NCBI GenBank assembly: GCA_965229785.1
Contig: CBDDJS010000001.1
Span: forward strand, 7,006,001 to 7,070,000
DNA from: JAWPMT01 sp965229785
GTDB lineage: Bacteria > Bacteroidota > Bacteroidia > Cytophagales > Cyclobacteriaceae
Reading direction: 5' to 3'
DNA length: 64,000 bases
Below, in pieces: positions 25,728-34,505 of this stretch (positions are counted from its first letter, which is position 1; each line of letters starts with the position of its first letter). Made by a program: the position numbers and the translations under genes. The notes beneath the pieces are model-generated. The model saw only the letters and a list, made by a program, of their open reading frames with translations. It did not search any database and was not told where the DNA came from.

Positions 25728-26405
25728 ATGATACAAACACCCGAGACCTTTATCAAGTCAGTGGAAACCTGGCTATCAAAACCCATCAATAATGACGTAG
25801 AAGAAGCTGTGTCTTCCTCAAGGGATTTTGTCGAGGGACTGGTTGAATTGATGAAAGAAGAAACTGCTCCGAAGCAGCAATTGGGCGCGCTTTTGGGGAA
25901 GGTCAAAAGCCTACAAAAAGCGATTACGAACCTGGATTTCATGGATTGGGTAGAAGTGGCAGGAGGGCACCTCGCGATTGGTCACCGTCCGGGTGCGAAA
26001 ATGGGAATTGACTTAAAGCTTCAAAATGCGAGCCATATCCTTACCCTACTTTCTGAAGGTGAACAAGCCAAAAGCATCCAATCCATTGCCAATAAAAATG
26101 GCCTTGACTGGCTGTGGTTCCCTATGGAAACAGCACAGCCACCCGGTGATGATCGACACCTGGAATTGAAGGATCTCTTCAGGAAAATGCAATCGATTTT
26201 GAGAGATGAGGGTAAAATTTACCTGCATTGCTCTGCAGGTATCCATCGTACAGGAATGATCAGTTATGCTTTTTTAAGGTTTCTTGGAAAAGAATCCAAT
26301 GAATCCCTGGATCTTTTAAAAGCCATGAGACTCAAAACGAGCGAGGAAGTAGGGGAGGAAAGGTTAGCGTGGGGAGATAAGGTCTTAGGAAAACTCTTAA
26401 ACTAA
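25728..26405 (+). CDS. Dual-specificity/tyrosine phosphatase-like protein
   Basis: 225 residues. The C-terminal half is a cysteine phosphatase fold with the P-loop H-C-S-A-G-I-H-R-T-G around Cys167 and a general-acid Asp candidate in Q-P-P-G-D-D-R near 140. The N-terminal ~65 residues are an additional helical segment (rich in Glu/Val/Leu) not part of the catalytic fold. The centre contains AIGHRPGAKMG, a segment typical of the phosphatase entry strand. Substrate unknown: protein phosphotyrosine or a phospholipid/inositide are both possible. It converges with the symporter gene. Confidence 0.82.
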   Translation: MIQTPETFIKSVETWLSKPINNDVEEAVSSSRDFVEGLVELMKEETAPKQQLGALLGKVKSLQKAITNLDFMDWVEVAGGHLAIGHRPGAKMGIDLKLQNASHILTLLSEGEQAKSIQSIANKNGLDWLWFPMETAQPPGDDRHLELKDLFRKMQSILRDEGKIYLHCSAGIHRTGMISYAFLRFLGKESNESLDLLKAMRLKTSEEVGEERLAWGDKVLGKLLN

Positions 26406-26467
26406 ACTAAATAGATGCCCACCTATCTGGATGTTTATGATTTATGAATAAACGGGATATTCCTATC

Positions 26468-27934
26468 TTACCCTTGCTTCTCCTTCAGACTCCCCACCCA
26501 TAACATCAATGCACTCGCAGCAATGCCAAAAGTCGGAGATAGAAAGATCATGTTATCATCGCCAATGATTTTGCCGACGATGGCCATTCCCCAGCCAACA
26601 ATAAAGCCCAGTACTACACCAACAGAAGCGTAATTAGAATAGCGATGCAGCCTCTCGCTTGATAGATAGAGTGAGAGCAATATGGGTGGAAACAAAGCAA
26701 GTGCCCCGCCATAGATCGCAAAGACCAGATCTGAAATGGAGAAACCAATCAATTTCAGTCCTTCCACCAAGGCTACGGCTATGATCGTCGCGATGATAAT
26801 GGTGATTCGGGCAGCTCGAAATTCTCCTTTCGAAGTGATTTTCTTTGCCGCCTCTTCAGACCTGAAGTTAGCGATCACGTCTTCATAAAAGGTATGTACC
26901 GTAGCAATCAATAAGGTAGAAGCAGTAGATAACATGGCGGCATACAGTCCTACAGTGATGATAAAGAGAAGGATCAATCCGAAAGTGGAGTTTGAGAATA
27001 CTTGTAGGAATTGATACAAATAGGTGGTCTTGTCATCTGGTACGACAAAAGCCATGCCTAACACAGATACAATGGCCAAAAAACCCCAGGCCATGGCGAT
27101 CATCCAGGTACTTCTTTTCAGGCCATTGTTCACGACTCCCTGATCGGAAGAAGCTCCGATCCGCTGCCATATGCTCATATTACTGATGTGAGTCGGAATG
27201 TTCATGATGGCAATGCCTACCAAAAACCAGATCAATCCATCGCGATTGGAAAAGTCATAGGCGGGAAGAGGTATCTCACTGAGTTGTCCTAAATCAGCGG
27301 TAAACAGACCGTAACCGATGAAAATGAAAAAGGCGATGATCAATGCCCAAATGGCATTCATCATGATGTTATCCGTTTTGATCACAGCGCGATATCCACC
27401 GAGGAATGTATAAACGACCGATACCAGAGATAAAGTCAAAACAGTGATCCATTCGGGGATAGAAGGGACCAGAAAAGCCAGGAATCGGGACCCAACCAGT
27501 AGTTCAGTAGCAAAGATCAGGAGAAAGCCAACGCTGCTGCAAATGGCCCCTACTACTTTTACTACACCGGAGGCATATTCCGAGCCGAGGTATTCGTGCA
27601 GTGAAGGACGGTGGTCATAAGATGAAAGTTTTTTAAGGATCAGAGGACTTACTTTCGATAGCCAATACATGCCAATGGCTGTAGTGAGGACTGTCCACAA
27701 TAGCCACATGCCAAAATAGCCGGCCAATTGGAAGTAGGAAATGACAATGGTTGCAAGACTTACCGTTGTTGCCACAGTGGAGGCAGAGAATTCTGTGCTG
27801 TTTCGGACATGACTTTTGCCAAGTGTGATAGGGATAAAGTCGGAAAGGCTCTTGTTTCTGGCAGACGTGCGAAATCCTATGCCAAGAAAAATGACCGATG
27901 AAACAAGGATGGACGATAGAATTACGAGTTCCAT
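26468..27934 (-). CDS. Sodium:solute symporter family transporter
   Basis: 488 residues from ATG 27934; a TTG eight codons earlier is in frame but less likely. About 13 membrane helices with the SSS-family pattern: the N-terminal helix, then S-D-F-I-P, S-T-V-A-T-T-V-S-L near 55-65 (substrate helix 1), F-L-G-G-Y-R-A-V near 175-182 and M-L-S-T-A-S-T-L-L near 345, where the Ser/Thr residues normally bind sodium. Family members import sugars, amino acids, nucleobases or sialic acid; nothing nearby indicates which. It is monocistronic and divergent from the next gene. Confidence 0.88.
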   Translation of the reverse strand: MELVILSSILVSSVIFLGIGFRTSARNKSLSDFIPITLGKSHVRNSTEFSASTVATTVSLATIVISYFQLAGYFGMWLLWTVLTTAIGMYWLSKVSPLILKKLSSYDHRPSLHEYLGSEYASGVVKVVGAICSSVGFLLIFATELLVGSRFLAFLVPSIPEWITVLTLSLVSVVYTFLGGYRAVIKTDNIMMNAIWALIIAFFIFIGYGLFTADLGQLSEIPLPAYDFSNRDGLIWFLVGIAIMNIPTHISNMSIWQRIGASSDQGVVNNGLKRSTWMIAMAWGFLAIVSVLGMAFVVPDDKTTYLYQFLQVFSNSTFGLILLFIITVGLYAAMLSTASTLLIATVHTFYEDVIANFRSEEAAKKITSKGEFRAARITIIIATIIAVALVEGLKLIGFSISDLVFAIYGGALALFPPILLSLYLSSERLHRYSNYASVGVVLGFIVGWGMAIVGKIIGDDNMIFLSPTFGIAASALMLWVGSLKEKQG

Positions 27935-28044
27935 GAGGTAAGTCTGATCTGGTTGCAACAGAGAGGGAAGATAAGATCAATTCTCCATTCGGAAAAGAAT
28001 GGATAAAAGAGACTATCTTGTATCAAGGTTCAAAATCTCAAGTC

Positions 28045-28620
28045 ATGTTACGTTTCTTCTTCGAAAACGCTCTGTTCAGGGCATTCTACGTCGTTGTGAT
28101 CTTGATGGTATCTGCAAGCCAGGTATCTGGTCAGCGCATATCTCCGGAAATGGCAAGATTCGATCAGATGTCCGATTATCTAACCAGGGGTACAGGTAAG
28201 TGGAAGGCATCAAATCCTAATTTCAATCCCGATAACCCCAGGTCAGCTGAAGCCTATGGGTTGTGGTTTGAGCGGCCCATGAAAAATTTCATGACGTTAA
28301 CCATCGTAAGTTATCAGAAAGATACGGTGTTGATCAGCTCGGAAGGTTTCTTTTCCTGGCATCCGGGTAAAGAACAATATGTACATGTCAATGGTAATCG
28401 GGGGAACGGTTATTCGGAAGGGGTTTCTACTTTTCCCGATGATTCCTCTTTTGTGTCAGTCATGACCATCTATCGCAGGAACGGAACTTCCTATGAACAC
28501 AAGGATGAGAATTTCATTGTGGAGAAGGATAAGCACAAGAATATATCCTATAGAAAAGATGCTGACGGAAATTGGGTTGAAGAGGGAGAATGGATTTGGA
28601 TAAGAGAGCCTGAAAATTAA
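28045..28620 (+). CDS. Hypothetical exported protein
   Basis: 191 residues from ATG 28045, preferred over the TTG at 28018. A long N-terminal hydrophobic leader (AFYVVVILMVSASQVSG) probably acts as a signal peptide. The mature part is beta-rich with Trp/Tyr/Gly turns (GLWFERPMKNFMTL, GFFSWHPGKEQYVHV, WVEEGEWIWIR), the pattern of the lipocalin/DUF1579-like barrels found in many bacterial exported proteins. The fold guess is inference; no catalytic residues are obvious. It is followed 26 bases later by the MBL hydrolase on the same strand. Confidence 0.75.
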   Translation: MLRFFFENALFRAFYVVVILMVSASQVSGQRISPEMARFDQMSDYLTRGTGKWKASNPNFNPDNPRSAEAYGLWFERPMKNFMTLTIVSYQKDTVLISSEGFFSWHPGKEQYVHVNGNRGNGYSEGVSTFPDDSSFVSVMTIYRRNGTSYEHKDENFIVEKDKHKNISYRKDADGNWVEEGEWIWIREPEN

Positions 28621-28646
28621 TCATAACGCCATCACGTTTTACGCTC

Positions 28647-29414
28647 ATGAAAATACATCACATCCGAAACGCGACATTCGTCATTGAATCAGGACCGCAA
28701 TTTATTTTGGTAGATCCCATGCTCGGGCAAAAAGGTTCTGGCAGGACTTTTACGTTTTTTAGATTCAAACCTCAGAAAAACCCCATTGTAGATCTTCCTG
28801 AAAATACAGATGATCTTCTGGAGAAAGTTACGCATTGCCTGGTTACACATTTACATCCGGATCATATTGATCGGGCTGCTATCGATTTCCTGAAAAGCAG
28901 GAATATCTCTGTAGTGTGCAGTTACATTGATCAAAAAACCTTAAAAAAGAAAGGGTTGCCTATTCAGTCAGCGCTGAAGTATTGGCAGCCGGAAAAATAT
29001 CTGGAGGGGCAAATCACCGGTATCCCGGCGGTACATGGTTATGGTTTTGTGAAAAGGATCGCAGGGCCAGTCATGGGATTTCATCTGGAATTGCCAGGTG
29101 ATTTATCAATTTATATAAGCTCTGATACTGTTTATACGGAAGATGTTGATCGAGCTTTACGAGATCTTCAACCCGACATTGCGGTATTTGCTGCGGGCAT
29201 GGCTCAGTTGGACTTTGGTGATATGTTGCTCATGAGTCCTGCGGATATGATGAATTTCATTCGGAATGCTCCTGGTAAAGTCGTTGCTAATCATTTAGAA
29301 GCATTAAATCATTGCCCGAATACGCGAAAAGAGTTATTGGCTGATGTGGCACTACAAGGATTATCCGAAAAAGTATTTGTCCCTGAAGACGGGGAAATGA
29401 TTGAGTTCTCCTGA
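28647..29414 (+). CDS. MBL-fold metal-dependent hydrolase (UPF0173-like)
   Basis: 255 residues. The metallo-beta-lactamase signature is H-L-H-P-D-H-I-D at about 67-74, preceded by the strand FILVDPML with Asp, and later H131-like (VPAVHGYG), the SSDTVY segment near 155, and ANHLEALNH near 215 as further ligands. The layout matches the UPF0173/UlaG-like branch rather than the beta-CASP exonuclease that goes with the Lhr-Core cluster, since the beta-CASP insert is missing. Substrate unknown; lactonases and phosphodiesterases occur in this branch. Confidence 0.83.
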   Translation: MKIHHIRNATFVIESGPQFILVDPMLGQKGSGRTFTFFRFKPQKNPIVDLPENTDDLLEKVTHCLVTHLHPDHIDRAAIDFLKSRNISVVCSYIDQKTLKKKGLPIQSALKYWQPEKYLEGQITGIPAVHGYGFVKRIAGPVMGFHLELPGDLSIYISSDTVYTEDVDRALRDLQPDIAVFAAGMAQLDFGDMLLMSPADMMNFIRNAPGKVVANHLEALNHCPNTRKELLADVALQGLSEKVFVPEDGEMIEFS

Positions 29415-29420
29415 CGGCAT

Positions 29421-29759
29421 TTAAGTTCCTGGAGGCAGGGAGAAACTGAACTGTAGCCGAGACATAAGGATGATACTGACTTCTTTAGGGAGTGACTTCA
29501 CCGCGGTGCCATCTAATATAGTATGAACATCGGATTCAGATTGAGAAGTGCTGTCTGATTCAAAGATTTGATGCTCAATATCCTCTTCTAATTCGATTTT
29601 AGGAGTTTCTGTTTCAAGTTTTGATGGAGAATTGATTTTAACTGGTTTTTTCATAATTGACTTAAGCTCATACTTTGAGGCAATGGTGAATGAAGCAATA
29701 ATCAAGATAAAGGTGACAATTGTGGGCATAGTGAGTTGTTTGATGTTAGGTTTTTTCAT
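29421..29759 (-). CDS. Small single-span hypothetical protein
   Basis: 112 residues. A cationic start (MKKPNIKQ) leads into one membrane helix (about 11-27), after which comes a charged Glu/Ser/Lys/Pro-rich region without obvious fold. The C-terminal ~25 residues (SIILMSRLQFSFSLPPGT) are hydrophobic and may form a strand pair. The arrangement recalls TonB-like or anchored linker proteins, but I see no TonB domain. It ends seven bases from the MBL gene (convergent) and its start is divergent from the permease with its twin palindromes. Confidence 0.6.
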   Translation of the reverse strand: MKKPNIKQLTMPTIVTFILIIASFTIASKYELKSIMKKPVKINSPSKLETETPKIELEEDIEHQIFESDSTSQSESDVHTILDGTAVKSLPKEVSIILMSRLQFSFSLPPGT

Positions 29760-29919
29760 AGTTCAGGTCAGAGTATTGCTATATTTATAAGCATTGCTCT
29801 TATTATTAGCACGATAAGGCGAGGAAATGGTTGCTCTTTTGCTCATATTTATTTCGTGTGCTAAAAAAAATAGAAAATGTTTAAGGAAGTTATGCGATAC
29901 GCTTCAGGAATGGAAGTTT

Positions 29920-29938
29920 AATACTATAATGTAGTATT
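29920..29938. promoter_or_regulatory. Palindromic operator, copy 1
   Basis: AATACTA-N5-TAGTATT, a perfect 7-bp inverted repeat with a TAATG centre, about 62 bp before the permease start. The second copy with the same arms lies 44 bp downstream. Two identical dyads in a promoter region point to a dimeric repressor. Confidence 0.65.
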
Positions 29939-29963
29939 TAATGAGTTAATTCAGTAAGCTTGC

Positions 29964-29982
29964 AATACTACTTAATAGTATT
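29964..29982. promoter_or_regulatory. Palindromic operator, copy 2
   Basis: The same AATACTA-N5-TAGTATT dyad as the copy at 29920, with a CTTAA centre, 18 bp before ATG 30001. The centre-to-centre distance to copy 1 is 44 bp, close to four helical turns, so both sites face the same side of the DNA. PadR and BlaI/MecI-type regulators bind dyads of this general kind; which one acts here is inference. Confidence 0.65.
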
Positions 29983-30000
29983 TGCGCTTAAATCAGATGA

Positions 30001-32640
30001 ATGAAGTTGGAAGAGATCATTTGGAAATTCCTGAAATGGTTTTGTAAATCAGAGTACTTACCAGATATAGAAGGAGATTTACGTCAGTTGTTTTTACGAC
30101 GAATAAAATCCCGTGGAATCCATACGGCTCGTTGGTTGCTCCTCCAAGATGTGATTTTCTTATTCAGGCCAGGTATCATTGGTATTAGTAATCCGGTTAC
30201 CAGATATTTTCAGATGAGCATGATTCAGAGTTATTGGATATCAGCTTATAGGAATACCCTCCGAAGCAAAACACTTGGTTTAGTTCAGGTTTTAGGATTG
30301 TCGATTGGGATGATGGCCGTAATTACAATTCTCATACATATCGATTACGAATTCAGCTTTGATCAATTTCATCAGAATAAGGATCGTATTTATCGAGTTG
30401 AAATGGACAGGATTCACAAAGGTATTCGGATGCCTCAGAGTGCCAATACCTTCAGTGCCGTAGGACCGGAACTAAAGGAAACTACTCCGGGTGTTGAATC
30501 CTTTACTCGGGTATTCATATTGAGAGATCTCTTTTTGTTCGTGGAAGAATCCGGCGTTCAGTCAAAAGCGTACCGTATTCCGGAAGCAACGTTGGTAGAT
30601 GAATCTTTTCTGACGATTTTTTCTTATGGCGAGGTTTTACAAGATGCCCTTAGTGAACCGAACACCATTGTATTGACGAAATCGATGGCCGAAAAATTAT
30701 TTGGTGACGTTGATCCGATTGGAAGGACCTTAACTCAATTCCGTGGGCAGAGAGACACCAGTAAGTTGTTGGTGACAGGAGTGATTCCGGATCCTCCCGC
30801 AAATTCTCATTTGGATTTTGAGGTGTTGATCTCTTACGCTTCACTTTTTCAGGATCGTCCATTTACCAAATACAGTTGGACCTGGAGTCATGTGTATACC
30901 TATGTATTGCTTCGTGATCAGGTACCTCCATTGGGAATAGTGGCTCAACTAAATGATGTGATCGGTGAACAAAAACGGGAGGTTATTCATGCACAGAACA
31001 TGTCATATGAATTTTCCCTGCGGCCCATTGATGACATCCATCTCTCAGGGGATCTTCAGAACGAGGTAGGGGGAACTCAAAACAGGTCTTACCTCTATTT
31101 CCTGAACATCGCGGCATTATTGCTTTTGAGCATTACCTGGATGAATGCCTTTAACCTGGCCTATGTTCGAAATCACTTAAGGGAAAAGGAAATCCGGATT
31201 AGAAGCGCATTGGGTGCCAGACATCATCAACTTGGCATGCAATTGTTCGTGGAATCTTTGTTTGCAAACGTGATTGCTCTGATCATTGCGTTGATGATGG
31301 TAATGTCGGCGGCTCCCGTGATATCCGCCTATCTGAGTATTCAACTTCCGATTAAATCCATTTTCCAGCCGAATATCTTTTTATTATTGCTTACCATGGT
31401 AACCCTTGGTTCGCTGATTTCCGCCATGAGTCCGATGCAATTACGGGCATTAGTGAATGGACGAAAAGCATGGGGATTAAAGGAGAAAACGGGGAGTGGA
31501 GCCATAAGACGGACCGGGGTTGTTTTGCAATTTACCTTGTCATTCATCCTTATGCTACTCACAGTGACCGTCCATGCTCAGTTGAGATTCATCAGGGCAT
31601 TTGACCTGGGAATTGAAACGGATTATTCAGTAGTGGTGAGGGGATCCGGCCTGCCAGGGGTCGCAGGCATAGAAGCGTCCAATCGGCTATTCAAAGACCA
31701 GCTTCGACATCAAACATGGTTGAAATCTGTCGCTGCCTGTAATTATGTGCCCGGACAGGACCTGCCAAGACAAAAAGGGATCAGACTGAAAGGAGAATCC
31801 GTTGAAGCGGGCATAGAAATGACCTTATTGCCGGCAGACAGCAATATTGTAAAAACGCTGGGCTTGAAACTGCTGATGGGGAATGATTTTTCTTCCCTTA
31901 AAAGTGATTCTTTAAACGCAGTACTACTCAATGAGACGGCAGCAAAAGCGCTTGGATACAGCGATTTCAACGCAATCATGGGTCGCAAAATAGTCAATGA
32001 CAGAGGGCAGGAATATACCTTAATAGGTATAATTGATGACTATCATCAGGGCTCACTTAAGCAGGTAGTGGAGCCAATGATGATCAGACACATTGAGTTC
32101 GCCAAATACTATTTCATTATTAACATGAACGCAGGAAATATCACAGAGCAGCTTGCGACCATTGAAAACTCGTGGGATCAAGTTTATCCCAACAGCCCTT
32201 TTGTGTTTTTCTTCCTCGATCAGCATCTTGAGCATCAGTATCAATCTGAGTTGACCTTTGGCCGGTTTTTTACCTTGATTTCGGGTATTGGTATGTTGAT
32301 TGCTTTTATGGGAGTATTTAGCCTTTCCTCTTTTTATGCGAATAACCGGACTAAGGAAATAGGGGTTAGAAAAGTCCTGGGTGGCAGTGTGAGGCAAATG
32401 GTCTGGTTACTTTCTTCGCATATCTTTTTTCTCACTTTACTGGGAACCATAGTGGCGGTACCCGTGGCTTATTTAAGTTCCAGTTTTTGGCTTGAGAATT
32501 ACGAATTCAGTGTCGAGCAGCATTGGACCTGGTATGGTGCATGTTTCGTGGTTATTTTGCTTATTTCAACCATCACAGTCAGTGGACAAACCTACCAAAC
32601 TGCTAAACTGAATCCGGCCAGGACTCTCAGGAGCGAGTAG
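30001..32640 (+). CDS. MacB/FtsX-type ABC transporter permease with N-terminal prefix domain
   Basis: 879 residues. Residues 1-65 form a soluble helical segment (W-K-F-L-K-W-F-C, D-I-E-G-D-L-R-Q-L-F) that matches the permease prefix domain 2 type. Then two MacB-like halves: a membrane helix near 95-115, a periplasmic domain, an FtsX domain with three helices near 370-490 (EKEIRIRSALGARHHQL motif), a second helix near 515, a second periplasmic domain and final helices near 755-860 (TKEIGVRKVLGGSVRQM). These large proteins usually occur with PadR-type regulators and export peptides or relay envelope stress. No ATPase or PadR gene is adjacent, so the partner must be encoded elsewhere. Confidence 0.9.
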   Translation: MKLEEIIWKFLKWFCKSEYLPDIEGDLRQLFLRRIKSRGIHTARWLLLQDVIFLFRPGIIGISNPVTRYFQMSMIQSYWISAYRNTLRSKTLGLVQVLGLSIGMMAVITILIHIDYEFSFDQFHQNKDRIYRVEMDRIHKGIRMPQSANTFSAVGPELKETTPGVESFTRVFILRDLFLFVEESGVQSKAYRIPEATLVDESFLTIFSYGEVLQDALSEPNTIVLTKSMAEKLFGDVDPIGRTLTQFRGQRDTSKLLVTGVIPDPPANSHLDFEVLISYASLFQDRPFTKYSWTWSHVYTYVLLRDQVPPLGIVAQLNDVIGEQKREVIHAQNMSYEFSLRPIDDIHLSGDLQNEVGGTQNRSYLYFLNIAALLLLSITWMNAFNLAYVRNHLREKEIRIRSALGARHHQLGMQLFVESLFANVIALIIALMMVMSAAPVISAYLSIQLPIKSIFQPNIFLLLLTMVTLGSLISAMSPMQLRALVNGRKAWGLKEKTGSGAIRRTGVVLQFTLSFILMLLTVTVHAQLRFIRAFDLGIETDYSVVVRGSGLPGVAGIEASNRLFKDQLRHQTWLKSVAACNYVPGQDLPRQKGIRLKGESVEAGIEMTLLPADSNIVKTLGLKLLMGNDFSSLKSDSLNAVLLNETAAKALGYSDFNAIMGRKIVNDRGQEYTLIGIIDDYHQGSLKQVVEPMMIRHIEFAKYYFIINMNAGNITEQLATIENSWDQVYPNSPFVFFFLDQHLEHQYQSELTFGRFFTLISGIGMLIAFMGVFSLSSFYANNRTKEIGVRKVLGGSVRQMVWLLSSHIFFLTLLGTIVAVPVAYLSSSFWLENYEFSVEQHWTWYGACFVVILLISTITVSGQTYQTAKLNPARTLRSE

Positions 32641-32663
32641 GAGATATTCTTAAATTAAGATGT

Positions 32664-32834
32664 CTATTGATTTTGGACATTTTCAAGTGCTTTTAGTCGT
32701 CGTTCGATCTCCATTAATTTATGGATAATAATGATGTGGGTCTTTTTTGCGTCGATACCTAAGACACTTTCAGTGCTGTTGATCATTGCTTCAATGGCTT
32801 CGTATTCGGCTTTTGGGATTTTTTGATTTTCCAT
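32664..32834 (-). CDS. Small 56-residue hypothetical protein
   Basis: ATG 32834 to TAG 32664, 56 residues. The protein is helical and amphipathic: start MENQKIPKAEYEAIEAMI, a middle helix with VLGIDAKKTH, and a C-terminal coiled-coil-like segment (KLMEIERRLKALENV) with leucine/isoleucine heptads. No signal or membrane segment. It starts 26 bases after the rhodanese gene end on the same strand, so it is probably the last gene of that transcript, and its end converges with the large permease. Composition is protein-like, which separates it from chance frames, but no family is recognised. Confidence 0.55.
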   Translation of the reverse strand: MENQKIPKAEYEAIEAMINSTESVLGIDAKKTHIIIIHKLMEIERRLKALENVQNQ

Positions 32835-32860
32835 GATTTTGCTTTTCTTAAACTTAATCC

Positions 32861-33193
32861 TTACTTCCCGGCATTCCAGGCTATAATTCCACCTTTAAAG
32901 TTATAGAGAGATTGAAATCCCAGTCCTGACATGATTCTACACGCCTTGGCACTACGCATGCCACTTCGGCAATACATAAGGTAGGTTTTTGATTTGTCCA
33001 ACTTGGCCACCTTTTCTTTGAAGTCTGGGCTTGATACATCCAGGGAATGGTGTCCGGGTACAGCTCCGGCCGCTATTTCTTTTGGAGTTCTCACGTCCAG
33101 AACAACGCTGTTCTTTTGCTTTCGAAGTGCCTCAAAGCCCTCGAAATCTATGTTTTGATATGAACCTTTGTTTCTTTTAAATAAGCCAAACAT
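32861..33193 (-). CDS. Single-domain rhodanese-like protein
   Basis: 110 residues. It has the rhodanese fold signature with the catalytic loop Y-C-R-S-G-M-R-S, Cys75 forming the persulfide, and the conserved L-D-V-R-T-P-K-E near 31-39 and F-K-G-G-I-I-A-W near the end. Six-residue CRSGMR loops fit single-domain sulfurtransferases of the GlpE/PspE kind. A short basic N-terminus precedes it and there is no signal peptide, so it acts in the cytoplasm as a sulfur carrier or thiosulfate sulfurtransferase. Confidence 0.9.
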   Translation of the reverse strand: MFGLFKRNKGSYQNIDFEGFEALRKQKNSVVLDVRTPKEIAAGAVPGHHSLDVSSPDFKEKVAKLDKSKTYLMYCRSGMRSAKACRIMSGLGFQSLYNFKGGIIAWNAGK

Positions 33194-33296
33194 AATTTCC
33201 TGAATTAATTGATGGCATAATTAGGTAATAACCGGCTGTTCCGGTGCAACAATTGTTACGTTAAAAATTTGATGGTTCTGCTTTTACTTAGTAGTG

Positions 33297-34505
33297 CTAG
33301 GATTGTGCATACCAGAGGGTGTGTCGATATTCCTGTTTTCTCGATTTGAACTCACGGCTTTTTATGATCAATTGATCATTGTTCTTTTGTTTGCTTCGAT
33401 AGCCTAATAAGTGCAGGATTGGTTTCACCAATAGACGAGCGATCTTCAAATTGAGTGTAAACGCCCCGTGAAAGTCAGGTGCTCGATGAACGCCAGGGAG
33501 ATAGACCAGTAAGTGATCTAATTTGACTTGTCGAAGGACTTTTGATAACCATAAAAAGATGTCGGGGATTTTTCTGATCAGGAAATACCCATCGTTTCCC
33601 TGGGCCTGATAAAGCGGCATAAACATCGTTCCGCTTACTTCGGCATGAACCGCTTTTCCGTTACTTTTTGCGAGTAAGGTCCCGGCTTTAATATTTTGAA
33701 AGTTGGAGAATCCCGGTTCCATGACAAACTTTTCATCAGTGTTAACTTCATAGCGGCTACGGATCTCAAAAAAGGACTGGTGTTTCCCGAATACCCGTGA
33801 CCAGCTTTCCATGAATTGGTCAAATGCTATCTGTTCCTTCTCAATCAATTGTGCAAAAACAAGTGAGAGGTAAATGAAAATCCGATGATTATCGATGGAG
33901 CTCAACTCGTCATGTTGCCCTGCCTCAAATCCGAATGAAACATAACCTAATTCATTAAGGTAGCTTAGAATAGGACCTTCCAGATGCTCTTCAATGCCAA
34001 GGATCAGCGGTATTGGAAACTGCTTGGCGAACTTGCGATTTAGCAAACTGTCATTAACCGGAATAAAAGGGATGGTTTCTCCAGAGGTAGTATGCAAGTC
34101 GAAAAAATAAAAGGGGCCATTTTGCTCCTCAAAAAGTTGATGCAATTCCTGGTAAATAGCGATCTGTTCTCTTTCATCTTCATTGGAAGGCTCGAACGTC
34201 CCTTGCTCAATGTCGTCCATTCGATCTTGTGTCCAGATCCGATTGAGGTCCATTTTATGGTACCTTTCTCCTCGTTGAAGGGCCCAAAGATTGCCAGAAA
34301 TGCCAATAATGGTGCCATGAATGGTTGTATTACTGGTTTGTAATTCCTCCATTACCCGATGTAGGGCGAAAACGCCTGAAGGCTCATTGCCATGAATGCC
34401 TGCGAAAAACACGACACACGGACCGGGTCTTGTTCCATCGATCCGGCCGATAATCCGGCCAATTTCCAGTTTTTGATCCAGGGCTTTACTGTATACTTCA
34501 GGCAT
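33297..34505 (-). CDS. Succinylglutamate desuccinylase/aspartoacylase family zinc hydrolase
   Basis: 402 residues from ATG 34505; the upstream gene's stop at 34498-34500 lies inside the start region, so the genes overlap by eight bases and are translationally coupled. Zinc ligands H38 and E41 sit in G-I-H-G-N-E-P-S-G; the third is in F-F-D-L-H-T-T-S-G near 128; a DLNRIW motif (substrate Arg) near 88 is present. The C-terminal ~110 residues after the catalytic fold are an added domain. The family removes acyl groups from amino acids (aspartate or glutamate derivatives). Coupling to the gamma-glutamyl ligase-like gene suggests turnover of an N-acyl or peptide-linked product. Confidence 0.85.
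   Translation of the reverse strand: MPEVYSKALDQKLEIGRIIGRIDGTRPGPCVVFFAGIHGNEPSGVFALHRVMEELQTSNTTIHGTIIGISGNLWALQRGERYHKMDLNRIWTQDRMDDIEQGTFEPSNEDEREQIAIYQELHQLFEEQNGPFYFFDLHTTSGETIPFIPVNDSLLNRKFAKQFPIPLILGIEEHLEGPILSYLNELGYVSFGFEAGQHDELSSIDNHRIFIYLSLVFAQLIEKEQIAFDQFMESWSRVFGKHQSFFEIRSRYEVNTDEKFVMEPGFSNFQNIKAGTLLAKSNGKAVHAEVSGTMFMPLYQAQGNDGYFLIRKIPDIFLWLSKVLRQVKLDHLLVYLPGVHRAPDFHGAFTLNLKIARLLVKPILHLLGYRSKQKNNDQLIIKSREFKSRKQEYRHTLWYAQS

Noticed and set aside
28647..29414. Candidate for the missing exonuclease of the repair cluster
   Set aside because: It is an MBL-fold protein but lacks the beta-CASP insert and fits the UPF0173-like branch instead.
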